Counted from the stretch's first letter, positions 26,039 to 34,815 are shown. The stretch: 64,000 nt of DNA from JAJCYK01 sp965212195 (GCA_965212195.1 CBDBUW010000015.1:248001-312000), one strand, 5' to 3'. Translations and numbers: made by a program. The notes: generated by a model from the sequence alone, not told the origin.

Positions 26039-28852
26039 ATGCCCAAAGACCATAGTATCAAATCTGTCTTAATAATAGGAAGCGGCCCTATTGTTATTGG
26101 CCAAGCTTGTGAGTTTGACTACAGCGGATCCCAGGCTGCCCGATCTCTAAGGGAAGAGGGAATCGAAGTAACTTTAATCAATTCCAACCCGGCCACCATA
26201 ATGACGGACCCAGTGACAGCCGACAATGTATACCTCCAGCCCCTGGAACGAAAAAGCATAGTAAAGATATTAGATCAACATCAAATTGATGCGGTCCTTC
26301 CTACTATGGGGGGACAAACCGCGCTTAATTTGGCCATAGATTGTCAGAACGCCGGTATATGGGAAAAATATGGGGTAAGAATTATCGGTGTGGACATCGA
26401 CGCCATAGAAACCACGGAGAACCGCGAGCTGTTCCGGCTGAAAATGCACGAACTGGGGGTCAACGTTTGTTCCGGCAAAACGGCGACCTCCTTCCTGCAA
26501 GGAAAGGAGATTGCCCAGGAGATAGGCTTTCCGCTGGTCATACGGCCTTCCTACACATTAGGAGGTACCGGTGGTGGATTCGTGAATGACCCCGCAAACT
26601 TTGAAAAAGCCCTGAACAATGGATTGCATGCCTCACCTATTCACGAAGTACTGATCGAACAAAGTATTTTGGGATGGAAAGAGTACGAGTTAGAGTTGCT
26701 TCGGGATAGCCTGGGTAATGTGATCATCATATGCTCCATAGAAAATTTCGACCCCATGGGTGTGCATACTGGCGACTCCATTACCGTAGCCCCTGCCATG
26801 ACCTTGCCGGACACCGTTTATCAGGAGATGCGGAATCTAGCCATCAAGATGATGAATGGTATAGGGCAGTTTGCGGGCGGGTGTAACGTACAATTTGCCG
26901 TCAATCCGGAAAATGATGAGATCATTGGCATTGAGATTAACCCCAGGGTGAGTCGGTCTTCCGCCTTAGCTTCCAAAGCCACCGGCTATCCTATTGCCAA
27001 GGTAGCAGCAAAACTCGCCATCGGATATAATCTCGATGAATTAAAGAATCAGATCACCAAGACCACCTCGGCTTATTTTGAACCCGCCTTGGATTATGTA
27101 ATTGTCAAGATCCCGCGCTGGAATTTCGACAAGTTCAAAGGCTCCGATCGTCACCTGGGACTACAAATGAAGTCGGTAGGTGAGGTAATGGGAATCGGCA
27201 GAAATTTCCAGGAGGCCTTGCAGAAGGCCTGCCAATCTTTGGAGATAAATCGCAATGGCATGGGGGCCGACGGCCGCGAATTGGCCAATCGGGAAAAGGT
27301 CTTGGATAGTTTAGCCAACCCCACCTGGAATCGCCTGTTCCATATTTATGATGCATTCAAGATGGGAGTTCCTTTTAATACCATAAAGAAACTCACCAGG
27401 ATTGATAAGTGGTTTCTTCAACAGATTGAAGAATTAATAGAGCTGGAAGGAAAAATCAAGAAGTATACCCTGGAAGATATCCCAGACGCTTTACTGCGTG
27501 AAGCCAAGGAGAAGGGCTATGCCGATCGTCAGTTGGGTCACCTACTGGACTGTCTGGAAAGTGAAGTTTTCAATCACCGTAACCAACGGGGTATAAAACG
27601 GGTGTACAAATTAGTAGATACCTGCGCTGCAGAATTCGAGGCCCAGACCCCCTACTACTATTCAACCTTCGACGACGAGAATGAGTCCGTATGCTCCGAT
27701 AAGAAAAAGATAGTAGTATTGGGATCCGGGCCTAATCGCATTGGTCAAGGTATCGAATTCGATTATAGTTGTGTACATGGAGTTTTAGCGGCCAAGGAAT
27801 GTGGTTATGAAACCATTATGATCAACTGTAATCCGGAAACCGTTAGTACGGATTTTGACGTGGCCGACAAACTCTATTTTGAGCCGGTCTTCTGGGAACA
27901 TATATATGAGATTATTTTACATGAGAAACCAGAAGGTGTGATCGTTCAGCTGGGAGGCCAAACAGCTTTAAAGTTAGCGGAAAAACTCACACGCTTTGGC
28001 ATTAAGATCATGGGCACCGATTATAAGTCCCTGGATCTTGCAGAAGACCGCGGAAGCTTTTCCACCCTTTTGAAAGAGAATGACATCCCTTATCCCAACT
28101 TTGGGGTGATCGAAGACGCTGCCGGGGCCATTGAACTCTCCAAAGAAATTGGATTCCCCTTATTAGTCCGTCCCTCCTATGTGCTGGGTGGACAGAGCAT
28201 GAAGATCGTCATTAACGAACAAGAGTTAGAGTCTCATGTTCTGGATATCCTGAAAGATATACCGGGCAACAAAGTTTTGCTGGACCATTTTCTGGACGGG
28301 GCTATTGAGGCCGAAGCCGATGCTATCTGTGACGGTGAAGATGTCTACATTATCGGGATAATGGAACACATTGAGCCTGCCGGCATACACTCCGGTGATT
28401 CTTATGCCGTGCTTCCGCCCTATAATTTAGGTGACTTTGTTATGCAGCAAATGGAGGCGCATACTAAAAAAATTGCTCTGGCCCTTAACACAGTAGGGCT
28501 GATTAATATTCAATTCGCCATTAAAGACGACAAGGTCTATATTATTGAGGCCAACCCCAGAGCCAGCCGTACGGTACCCTTTATTTGTAAAGCTTTTAAG
28601 GAGCCCTACGTCAATTATGCCACCAAGGTGATGCTGGGAGAGAAGAAGCTTAAGGACTTTGATTTTAAACCCCAGAAAAAAGGGTATGCTATTAAGGTGC
28701 CGGTTTTCTCGTTTGAAAAATTCCCCAATGTGAATAAGGAACTGGGACCTGAAATGAAATCGACCGGCGAAGCCATCTATTTTATTGACGATCTGATGGA
28801 CGAGTATTTTATGAAAATATATTCAGAACGAAACCTCTACCTAAGTAAATAA
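26039..28852 (+). CDS. carB: Carbamoyl-phosphate synthase large subunit (short form without the C-terminal allosteric domain)
   Basis: It makes carbamoyl phosphate from ammonia (delivered by CarA), bicarbonate and 2 ATP for pyrimidines and arginine. Both homologous ATP-grasp halves are present. The first opens with SGPIVIGQACEFDYSG and contains PTMGGQTALNLA; the second opens with GSGPNRIGQGIEFDYS and contains VQLGGQTALKLA. The protein is 937 residues and ends shortly after the second ATP-grasp (YFMKIYSERNLYLSK). The ~130-residue MGS-like domain that binds UMP and ornithine in E. coli CarB (1073 residues) is therefore missing. The frame ends cleanly, so this is not a frameshift. carA is not in the window. 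Confidence 0.96.
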   Translation: MPKDHSIKSVLIIGSGPIVIGQACEFDYSGSQAARSLREEGIEVTLINSNPATIMTDPVTADNVYLQPLERKSIVKILDQHQIDAVLPTMGGQTALNLAIDCQNAGIWEKYGVRIIGVDIDAIETTENRELFRLKMHELGVNVCSGKTATSFLQGKEIAQEIGFPLVIRPSYTLGGTGGGFVNDPANFEKALNNGLHASPIHEVLIEQSILGWKEYELELLRDSLGNVIIICSIENFDPMGVHTGDSITVAPAMTLPDTVYQEMRNLAIKMMNGIGQFAGGCNVQFAVNPENDEIIGIEINPRVSRSSALASKATGYPIAKVAAKLAIGYNLDELKNQITKTTSAYFEPALDYVIVKIPRWNFDKFKGSDRHLGLQMKSVGEVMGIGRNFQEALQKACQSLEINRNGMGADGRELANREKVLDSLANPTWNRLFHIYDAFKMGVPFNTIKKLTRIDKWFLQQIEELIELEGKIKKYTLEDIPDALLREAKEKGYADRQLGHLLDCLESEVFNHRNQRGIKRVYKLVDTCAAEFEAQTPYYYSTFDDENESVCSDKKKIVVLGSGPNRIGQGIEFDYSCVHGVLAAKECGYETIMINCNPETVSTDFDVADKLYFEPVFWEHIYEIILHEKPEGVIVQLGGQTALKLAEKLTRFGIKIMGTDYKSLDLAEDRGSFSTLLKENDIPYPNFGVIEDAAGAIELSKEIGFPLLVRPSYVLGGQSMKIVINEQELESHVLDILKDIPGNKVLLDHFLDGAIEAEADAICDGEDVYIIGIMEHIEPAGIHSGDSYAVLPPYNLGDFVMQQMEAHTKKIALALNTVGLINIQFAIKDDKVYIIEANPRASRTVPFICKAFKEPYVNYATKVMLGEKKLKDFDFKPQKKGYAIKVPVFSFEKFPNVNKELGPEMKSTGEAIYFIDDLMDEYFMKIYSERNLYLSK

Positions 28853-28879
28853 GTTATATTTATAAGGAGAACGTTCTCT

Positions 28880-29125
28880 ATGCTTAAATTTCTAACCATC
28901 TTTATTATTGTATGCTACGTAGTCTACAAGGTAGGCGGCTATCTGATGCGTAGCTTATTCATATCTACCAGTCAGCAAAATCAGGCACCCCCTCATTCGC
29001 AGAAGAAGTCCCGAAAAGTGCCTGACAGCGACCTTAATATCGACTACGTTCCACATAGTGAGAAAAAAAACCGCAAAAAAGATTTTGATGGCGGTGAATA
29101 TGTGGATTACGAAGATGTAAAGTAG
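28880..29125 (+). CDS. DUF4834 family small membrane protein
   Basis: The 81-residue protein has one N-terminal transmembrane helix (LKFLTIFIIVCYVVYKVGGYLM), a basic linker and a conserved C-terminal tail with LNIDYVP and FDGGEYVDYEDVK. This tail is the hallmark of DUF4834, a Bacteroidota-restricted family. The ATG is 27 bases after carB and is preceded by AAGGAG at a suitable distance, so it may be in the carB transcript. The function is unknown. Confidence 0.8.
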   Translation: MLKFLTIFIIVCYVVYKVGGYLMRSLFISTSQQNQAPPHSQKKSRKVPDSDLNIDYVPHSEKKNRKKDFDGGEYVDYEDVK

Positions 29126-29128
29126 CGG

Positions 29129-29377
29129 TTACTTTTGGTATTTCTTGTACTTATTTTGTGCGTTGTACTTGTTCCAGTTGGGAGACTTGGTCATTGACTT
29201 GACCTTTTTGTTCTTACTGGCATTTTGAACACGGTAGTGATTGACCGCTTCATAATCATTGTAATAAGTACCATTTTGATGTACATAGATGGGTTTTGTA
29301 CAAGAAATCAGGCTAAAAAATAACAATAGTAACCCCGCTTTTGCCACAGGTAATACAAAATTTGTTAGGCGTGCCAT
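29129..29377 (-). CDS. Small basic lipoprotein, hypothetical
   Basis: This is an 82-residue protein with a clear lipoprotein leader (AGLLLLFFSLISC, Cys26). The mature 56 residues are strongly basic and rich in Lys, Asn and Tyr (ending KYNAQNKYKKYQK). It is convergent with the DUF4834 gene, with stops three bases apart. I do not recognise a family. It may bind an anionic surface such as peptidoglycan or LPS, which is a guess from charge only. Confidence 0.6.
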   Translation of the reverse strand: MARLTNFVLPVAKAGLLLLFFSLISCTKPIYVHQNGTYYNDYEAVNHYRVQNASKNKKVKSMTKSPNWNKYNAQNKYKKYQK

Positions 29378-29445
29378 AATAAAAAAATGGGTGTCTGCTG
29401 ATTAATACCCTTTCTAAGGAAATGGTAACAGCCTAAAACAAAAAA

Positions 29446-29461
29446 AACCTTACGTAAGGTT
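29446..29461. repeat. Perfect 16-bp palindrome between divergent genes
   Basis: AACCTTACGTAAGGTT is its own reverse complement. It lies between the divergent starts at 29377 (minus) and 29580 (plus), with an A run on its left. It could be an operator, or a weak minus-strand hairpin with a T run. Confidence 0.55.
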
Positions 29462-29524
29462 GTAATAATCAGGGATATTGAGGTGCTATATAGTATAATG
29501 CCGATTATTACATAAAAAATTCCT

Positions 29525-29532
29525 TAAATTTG
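29525..29532 (+). promoter_or_regulatory. Putative -7 box upstream of accD (TAAATTTG)
   Basis: TAAATTTG fits TAnnTTTG and lies 47 bases before the accD ATG. No clear -33 TTTG was seen at standard spacing. Confidence 0.4.
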
Positions 29533-29579
29533 AGCTTACTTAACTCCCCAAAACCTAAATATTGACGGAATAAGCGAAG

Positions 29580-30419
29580 ATGGCATGGTTCAGACGTAAG
29601 GATAAAGGTATCCAAACCCCCACAGAAGCCAAGAAAGAGGCTCCTGATGGATTATGGTATAAAACGCCAAAAGGCAAACCCATTCATATCAGGGAATTAA
29701 AGAGCAACTGTTTTGTTAGCCCGGATGACGGCCATCATTTCAGGATCGGATCGCTCGAATATTTCGAAATAATCTTTGATGATGAAAAATTCCAGGAATT
29801 AGAAGAGGATTTGACTTCGGCCGATCCCCTGGAGTTTGTAGACAGTAAGCCGTATCCCGATCGCATTCAAGCCAACCAGGAAAAAACTGACCTTAAAGAT
29901 GCCGCTCGTATCGCTACTGGTACCATGAACGATATACCCATCGTGGTGTGTTGTATGGATTTCTCCTTTATTGGGGGGTCTATGGGATCAGTGGTCGGCG
30001 AAAAGATCTCCAGGGCTATTGATTTCTGTATAAAGAAAAAAAGGCCTTTCCTGATGATCTCAAAATCTGGAGGAGCCCGCATGATGGAGGCCGGATATTC
30101 CTTGATGCAAATGGCTAAAACATCCGCAAAACTCACCCAACTTAGCGATGCAAAATTGCCCTACATAAGCTTGTTGACAGATCCTACTACCGGAGGTGTT
30201 ACCGCCTCATTCGCCATGCTTGGTGATTTCAACATTGCTGAACCAGGAGCTTTAATCGGTTTTGCCGGCCCCCGGGTAATTAGGGAAACCATCGGCAAGA
30301 GTCTGCCTAAAGGATTCCAAAGCGCAGAGTTTGTACTTGACCACGGGTTTTTGGATTTTATCGTAGATCGCCGCGAACTTAAAGATAGACTCACCTCTTT
30401 GTTAAAGATGCTTCAATAA
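29580..30419 (+). CDS. accD: Acetyl-CoA carboxylase carboxyltransferase subunit beta, without the zinc-ribbon cysteines
   Basis: AccD and AccA transfer the carboxyl group from biotin carrier protein to acetyl-CoA, making malonyl-CoA for fatty acid synthesis. The 279-residue protein has the carboxyltransferase signatures CCMDFSFIGGSMGSVVGEKI, MISKSGGARMMEAGYSLMQM and LTDPTTGGVTASFAMLGD plus the oxyanion-hole GFAGPRVIRETIG. At the N-terminus, where E. coli AccD has a four-cysteine zinc ribbon, this protein has WYKTPKGKP and FVSPDDGHHFRIGS with none of the four cysteines. I recall the same substitution in flavobacterial AccD, so it is probably a lineage trait. The start is a normal ATG. Confidence 0.95.
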   Translation: MAWFRRKDKGIQTPTEAKKEAPDGLWYKTPKGKPIHIRELKSNCFVSPDDGHHFRIGSLEYFEIIFDDEKFQELEEDLTSADPLEFVDSKPYPDRIQANQEKTDLKDAARIATGTMNDIPIVVCCMDFSFIGGSMGSVVGEKISRAIDFCIKKKRPFLMISKSGGARMMEAGYSLMQMAKTSAKLTQLSDAKLPYISLLTDPTTGGVTASFAMLGDFNIAEPGALIGFAGPRVIRETIGKSLPKGFQSAEFVLDHGFLDFIVDRRELKDRLTSLLKMLQ

Positions 30420-30466
30420 GCCCTAAAATTGGCCATTGGAGTTTACTGTTTTCTGCTTTTATATAA

Positions 30467-30474
30467 TATATTTG
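30467..30474 (+). promoter_or_regulatory. Putative -7 box upstream of nqrF (TATATTTG)
   Basis: TATATTTG fits TAnnTTTG and lies 31 bases before the nqrF ATG. It suggests nqrF has its own promoter after accD. The -33 box is not clear. Confidence 0.45.
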
Positions 30475-30505
30475 TAGCGGTTAATTTGCATTCAAATCCA
30501 AATTT

Positions 30506-31810
30506 ATGACAACCGTATTCACCGCTATTGTGGCCTTTACCATCATCATTTTGCTTTTGGTGATGATACTGCTTTTTGCCCAAAGTAAGTTGGTTCAATC
30601 TGGAGATGTTCGCATCATCGTAAACGGCGATGAAAGCAATGTCATAGTGACAGCAGCTGGCTCATCCTTGCTATCTACCTTGTCAGGTGAGAAAGTATTC
30701 TTGCCTTCGGCTTGCGGAGGTGGAGGCACCTGTGCCATGTGCAAGTGCATCATAGACGATGGAGGAGGTGAAGTGTTGCCCACGGAAGTAGGGCACTTAA
30801 GCCGCAGTGAACAAAAAGAACATGTCCGGCTGGCCTGTCAGGTGAAAGTGAAGCAGGATATGTCCATTAGGATACCAGAAGAAATCTTCGGAATTAAAAA
30901 GTGGGAATGCGAGGTAGTCTCCAATTATAATGTATCAACCTTTATCAAAGAATTTGTAGTAAAGCTGCCTCCGGGCGAAACCCTGGATTTTAAATCGGGT
31001 GGCTACATCCAAATTGATGTGCCGGAATGCAATGTGTCATTTAAAGACATGGAGATCCCGCCTAAACCTGAGCTGGGCCATCCCGACAATGTATTCAATA
31101 CGGACTGGGATAAATTTCAAATGTGGGATCTCAATATGAAAAATGACGAGCCCATCTTTAGAGCCTACTCCATGGCCAATCACCCGGCGGAAGGTGATAT
31201 TATCATGCTCAACATACGGATCGCCACACCACCCTGGGATAGGGCCGCCGGCAAGTTCATGTCCGTAAATCCAGGCATCTGCAGTTCTTACGTATTCTCC
31301 AGAAAACCCGGCGATAAAGTCACTATCTCCGGCCCTTACGGTGAGTTCTTCATAAACGAAAGTACCAAACGGGAGATGATCTACATTGGAGGCGGAGCTG
31401 GGATGGCACCGTTGAGATCACATATTTTTCATTTGTTCCATACGGAGAAGTCGGACCGCAAAGTGTCCTACTGGTACGGAGGTCGTTCTCGCAAAGAACT
31501 TTTCTATGTGAACCACTTTAGAAAGATAGAAGAGGAATTCCCCAACTTCCGATTTCATATAGCGCTTTCCGAACCACTACCGGACGACAAATGGAAGGTA
31601 AAGACATCATTAGAAGACCGTGAAGCCGACGGATACCTGGGATTCATCCATCAGGCGTTGTTCGACAATTACCTGGGCCAACACCCAGAACCCGAAGAGG
31701 TAGAATACTATCTGTGCGGCCCCCCATTGATGAATGCCGCAGTATTGAAAATGCTGGATGATCTGGGTATTCCCAAGGAGAACATCCGCTTCGACGATTT
31801 TGGAGGATAA
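30506..31810 (+). CDS. nqrF: Na+-translocating NADH:quinone reductase subunit F
   Basis: NqrF is the NADH-oxidising subunit of the sodium pump Na+-NQR, passing electrons from FAD to a [2Fe-2S] cluster and on to NqrC/B. The 434-residue protein has an N-terminal membrane anchor (~5-25). The plant-type ferredoxin domain has cluster cysteines Cys70, Cys76, Cys79 and Cys111. The FAD-binding RAYSMANHP motif and the NADH-binding YIGGGAGMAPLRSH follow, and the YLCGPPLMNAAV motif is near the end. The other five subunits, usually encoded with it, are not in the window. A terminator follows directly. Confidence 0.95.
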   Translation: MTTVFTAIVAFTIIILLLVMILLFAQSKLVQSGDVRIIVNGDESNVIVTAAGSSLLSTLSGEKVFLPSACGGGGTCAMCKCIIDDGGGEVLPTEVGHLSRSEQKEHVRLACQVKVKQDMSIRIPEEIFGIKKWECEVVSNYNVSTFIKEFVVKLPPGETLDFKSGGYIQIDVPECNVSFKDMEIPPKPELGHPDNVFNTDWDKFQMWDLNMKNDEPIFRAYSMANHPAEGDIIMLNIRIATPPWDRAAGKFMSVNPGICSSYVFSRKPGDKVTISGPYGEFFINESTKREMIYIGGGAGMAPLRSHIFHLFHTEKSDRKVSYWYGGRSRKELFYVNHFRKIEEEFPNFRFHIALSEPLPDDKWKVKTSLEDREADGYLGFIHQALFDNYLGQHPEPEEVEYYLCGPPLMNAAVLKMLDDLGIPKENIRFDDFGG

Positions 31811-31817
31811 CAACTTT

Positions 31818-31847
31818 AAGGAGAAAAGAAATTTTCTCCTTTTTTTA
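31818..31847 (+). terminator. Rho-independent terminator after nqrF
   Basis: GGAGAAAA pairs with TTTTCTCC around GAAA and is followed by a seven-T run, 9 bases after the nqrF stop. The next gene starts nine bases beyond, so read-through may feed it. Confidence 0.88.
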
Positions 31848-31855
31848 TTTCAAAT

Positions 31856-33016
31856 ATGGATCTGAAAATTTTTTTTACCGCTATTGACGATACCATTGTT
31901 CAGTCGATCGATGATATCCATGCATTTTATCATTCCATAAGGGTCAACACGCATGAGATGCCAGACTTCAAGGAAGCTGATATTGCCCTCATCGGTCTGG
32001 AAGAAGAACGAGGGACCCTTACTAATAAGGGAGCAACCTCAGCGGCCGATGAGATCCGCAGCAAACTATACCGCCTGAAATCCGGCATGTACTCCTACAG
32101 AATAGCTGACCTGGGAAATTTACGCAACGGCATGACCTTGGAAGAAACGCAGTTGCGCATAAAGGAAGTGTGTGGCATCCTGCTGGAGCACAATGTGCTA
32201 CCTGTGCTGATCGGCGGCACTCACGATCTTGATTACGGTCAATTCATGGCTTATGAGCACATGGATAAGTTGATCAGCATTTTGAATGTTGATGCCTTTC
32301 TGGACCTGGAAGAGACCGAACGCCTGGGAGCCAGCCGGCAACACATTCACAAAATGTTGTTACACGAACCCAACTATCTATTTAACTACAACCAACTGGG
32401 TCATCAAAGCTACCTGATCGACCCTGTTGCAATTAGTCTTTTGGAAAAGCTGTACTTTGACGTATACCGGTTGGGTCTTCTTAAAGAAAATATCCATGAA
32501 ATGGAACCGGTTATCCGCAATGCCGATATGATGACCTTCGATATCACTGCCATCAAATCCAGCGACGCTTGTGGAAATGCTAATGCTCAACCTTTTGGGC
32601 TTTCCGGAGAGGAGGCCTGTCAAGTATGCTGGTATGCCGGCTTAAACGAAAAACTCAGTTCTGCCGGATTCTACGAGTACAATCCGGATTATGATGATGA
32701 ACACCAGTCAACCGCCCGAGTAGTAGCCACCATGATCTGGTACTTCATTGAAGGGTTCTATAATCGCAAGAGCGAACAAAATTTCAAAAGTAACGACTAC
32801 CTACGCTACGTAGTGTCTATCGATAATGATCCCGGCACTATTGTCTTTTACAAGAGCAAACTCAGTGAAAAATGGTGGATGGAAGTAAATTATCCGCAAG
32901 GCAAGGAGAAGTATGCACGAAATTGCATCGTGCCCTGCAGCTACGTGGATTATCAATCTGCCAACAGTGGAGAGGTTCCGGAAAGATGGATCAGCACCCA
33001 TGCAAAATTAATTTGA
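31856..33016 (+). CDS. Arginase/formimidoylglutamase-fold protein with an incomplete metal site
   Basis: The 386-residue protein follows the ureohydrolase fold: LIGGTHDLDYG at 118-128, LNVDAFLDLEE near 143-153 and MTFDITAIKSSD near 226-237. In true arginases and agmatinases two Mn ions are held by one His and one Asp-x-His-x-Asp, plus two Asp in SxDxDxxDP. Here His123, Asp146, Asp150 and Asp229 are kept, but the second His is Phe148 and the last Asp is Thr231. Binuclear metal binding is therefore doubtful. The protein is also longer than arginase (~300). I recall similar sequences annotated as formimidoylglutamase in Bacteroidota. It lies just after the nqrF terminator. Confidence 0.8.
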   Translation: MDLKIFFTAIDDTIVQSIDDIHAFYHSIRVNTHEMPDFKEADIALIGLEEERGTLTNKGATSAADEIRSKLYRLKSGMYSYRIADLGNLRNGMTLEETQLRIKEVCGILLEHNVLPVLIGGTHDLDYGQFMAYEHMDKLISILNVDAFLDLEETERLGASRQHIHKMLLHEPNYLFNYNQLGHQSYLIDPVAISLLEKLYFDVYRLGLLKENIHEMEPVIRNADMMTFDITAIKSSDACGNANAQPFGLSGEEACQVCWYAGLNEKLSSAGFYEYNPDYDDEHQSTARVVATMIWYFIEGFYNRKSEQNFKSNDYLRYVVSIDNDPGTIVFYKSKLSEKWWMEVNYPQGKEKYARNCIVPCSYVDYQSANSGEVPERWISTHAKLI

Positions 33017-33075
33017 CCAGTTGAGGATTACGGGATTTATTTCTATATTCCTGAACATCAAGCTATTTTTCTGTC

Positions 33076-33483
33076 ATGGAAGAACAAATTACTCAACCTG
33101 AAGGTATTTCAACCAAAGCCGGCCTAGGAGATCGATTCCTCGGTGTTTTGATCGATTGGCTGGTATGTATGGTGTTTTACTATGCTTTGGACATGTTTAT
33201 TGGCTGGGGCATAAGCTATGGAATAGGCGCCATCTATTTTCTGGTAAGGGATGCCTTGCCATTTTTGGACGGTCAGAGTATCGGTAAGAAGGTGATGAAA
33301 ACCCGGGCAGTGAAGGAGGATTCCGGGGCCCCGCTCACCAACGACTATGCCACCTCACTCATACGCAATATTCCGGCGGTAATACCAGTAGTCTCACTAG
33401 TGGATGCCATCTTTATTCTTCTGGGGGACGAGCGCAAAAGGCTTGGTGACAAAATAGGGAAAACCATAGTAGTAAAGGAATAA
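33076..33483 (+). CDS. RDD family membrane protein (first of three)
   Basis: The 135-residue protein has the RDD signature, seen as GLGDRFLGVLIDWLVCM near the start, with Arg and Asp in the first membrane helix, and a C-terminal GDERKRLGDKIGKTIVV tail. Two to three membrane helices are expected. RDD proteins are inner-membrane proteins; some are linked to ion exchange or envelope stress, but most are uncharacterised. It converges on the DUF58 gene with only three bases between stops. Confidence 0.85.
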   Translation: MEEQITQPEGISTKAGLGDRFLGVLIDWLVCMVFYYALDMFIGWGISYGIGAIYFLVRDALPFLDGQSIGKKVMKTRAVKEDSGAPLTNDYATSLIRNIPAVIPVVSLVDAIFILLGDERKRLGDKIGKTIVVKE

Positions 33484-33486
33484 CAC

Positions 33487-34815
33487 TCAGATCAATCCCC
33501 GGGCTTTAAGCTCCAAATACTTGTTGACCGTATTTAGTGAAAGCTCCTCCGGGCGGGATTTTACAGTCTGTATCTTATACTGCTTCAGCAGTTGAATGAT
33601 CTGGTTCTTGTCTGAAATAAATTTCTGAGCGATACTTTTAAAATACACTCTTTCCAGATCCTGGGCCGGTTGCCTGCTGTAATCCATTATCTCGGTGTTT
33701 TCAAAGGTAATAAACACCAAAAGGTGCTGTTTGCTGATCTTACGAAGAATTGGCAACACCCGCTGAAGCGCATAAATATTTTCAAAATTACTGAACAAAA
33801 AAAGTAAGCTTCTAACGCTGATGGTTTTTTGTATGGTCCTGTACAATAACTCATAGTTGGATTCTAAACTCCCTTCTTTCTCCCGGTAAAGTGCTTCCAT
33901 TATGGTGCGCAGTTGTCCTCTTTTACGGTCGGGTTTTATCATGGAATCTATTTTGTGAGAAAATGTGATCAATCCGGCTCGATCTTGCTTGTTGAGCGTG
34001 GTGTTGGCAATCACCAAGCTGGTATTTATAGCATATTCGAGTAAACTCAAGCCATTGAACGGCATTTTCATAGCCCGACTTTTGTCCACCAAACAGTATA
34101 CTTGCTGAGATTTTTCATCCTGAAAATGATTTACCATGATCTTCGAACTGCGGCTGGTGGCTTTCCAATTTATGCTCTGATAATCATCACCCTTTACATA
34201 CTCTTTGATCTGTTCAAATTCAAAACTGTGCCCTAACTTTCTTATTCTCTTTATGCCCATGGTACCGGTAGCCGCAAATGACTTTAATTCGAAGCTTTTC
34301 ATTTCGATAATCGAGGGATACACGGATACCTCCTGGTCCTGAGCCAGGGGATACTTACGTTCAACCAGCCCCAGCACAGTCCTTAGAAATACGTTTATCT
34401 TACCAAAGGCATAAAGCCCTCTGGACAACGGTCTAAGTGAATAAACCAATTCCTGTTTTTCATGGGAGGCCATCTTCAATCTGATCTGAAAATCGCGCTT
34501 TTGCAGTTGAGCAGGCAGTTCATCAATTACTTTTATACTTAAGGGAAAGGCATTGGGGTTGTGAAGGTGGATGGTGATCTTATGTTGACTCCCCAGCGAA
34601 AGCACCTTGGGTGCCATTCGCCAACCTTCCATGACCAGTTTTGGATTAAAGAGTATGACCACATCGAGTATCGCCATTGCAGCCCCCAGTATCAGCAGGA
34701 TCTGTGCCAAAGGAAACAGCTGCGGCACCAAAAAACTAATAATAAATAGGGCTGCTATAGCTGCAAACAGGGTAAAAAACCGGTAGGTCAGGAATATGTG
34801 CCTTAAAAAGCGCAT
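33487..34815 (-). CDS. DUF58 domain protein (vWA-like, MoxR partner)
   Basis: The 442-residue protein has two N-terminal membrane helices (~10-55), a beta-rich periplasmic or cytoplasmic segment (~60-180), and a C-terminal DUF58/vWA-like domain. The DUF58 motif is clear in EYVKGDDYQSINWKATSRS, followed by CLVDKSRAM, where a vWA MIDAS would have DxSxS; here the second Ser is Ala. DUF58 proteins are nearly always encoded next to MoxR ATPases and are thought to act with them on membrane or envelope targets. Its start overlaps the MoxR stop by one base (TAATG), so translation is coupled. It is the last gene of the operon. Confidence 0.9.
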   Translation of the reverse strand: MRFLRHIFLTYRFFTLFAAIAALFIISFLVPQLFPLAQILLILGAAMAILDVVILFNPKLVMEGWRMAPKVLSLGSQHKITIHLHNPNAFPLSIKVIDELPAQLQKRDFQIRLKMASHEKQELVYSLRPLSRGLYAFGKINVFLRTVLGLVERKYPLAQDQEVSVYPSIIEMKSFELKSFAATGTMGIKRIRKLGHSFEFEQIKEYVKGDDYQSINWKATSRSSKIMVNHFQDEKSQQVYCLVDKSRAMKMPFNGLSLLEYAINTSLVIANTTLNKQDRAGLITFSHKIDSMIKPDRKRGQLRTIMEALYREKEGSLESNYELLYRTIQKTISVRSLLFLFSNFENIYALQRVLPILRKISKQHLLVFITFENTEIMDYSRQPAQDLERVYFKSIAQKFISDKNQIIQLLKQYKIQTVKSRPEELSLNTVNKYLELKARGLI

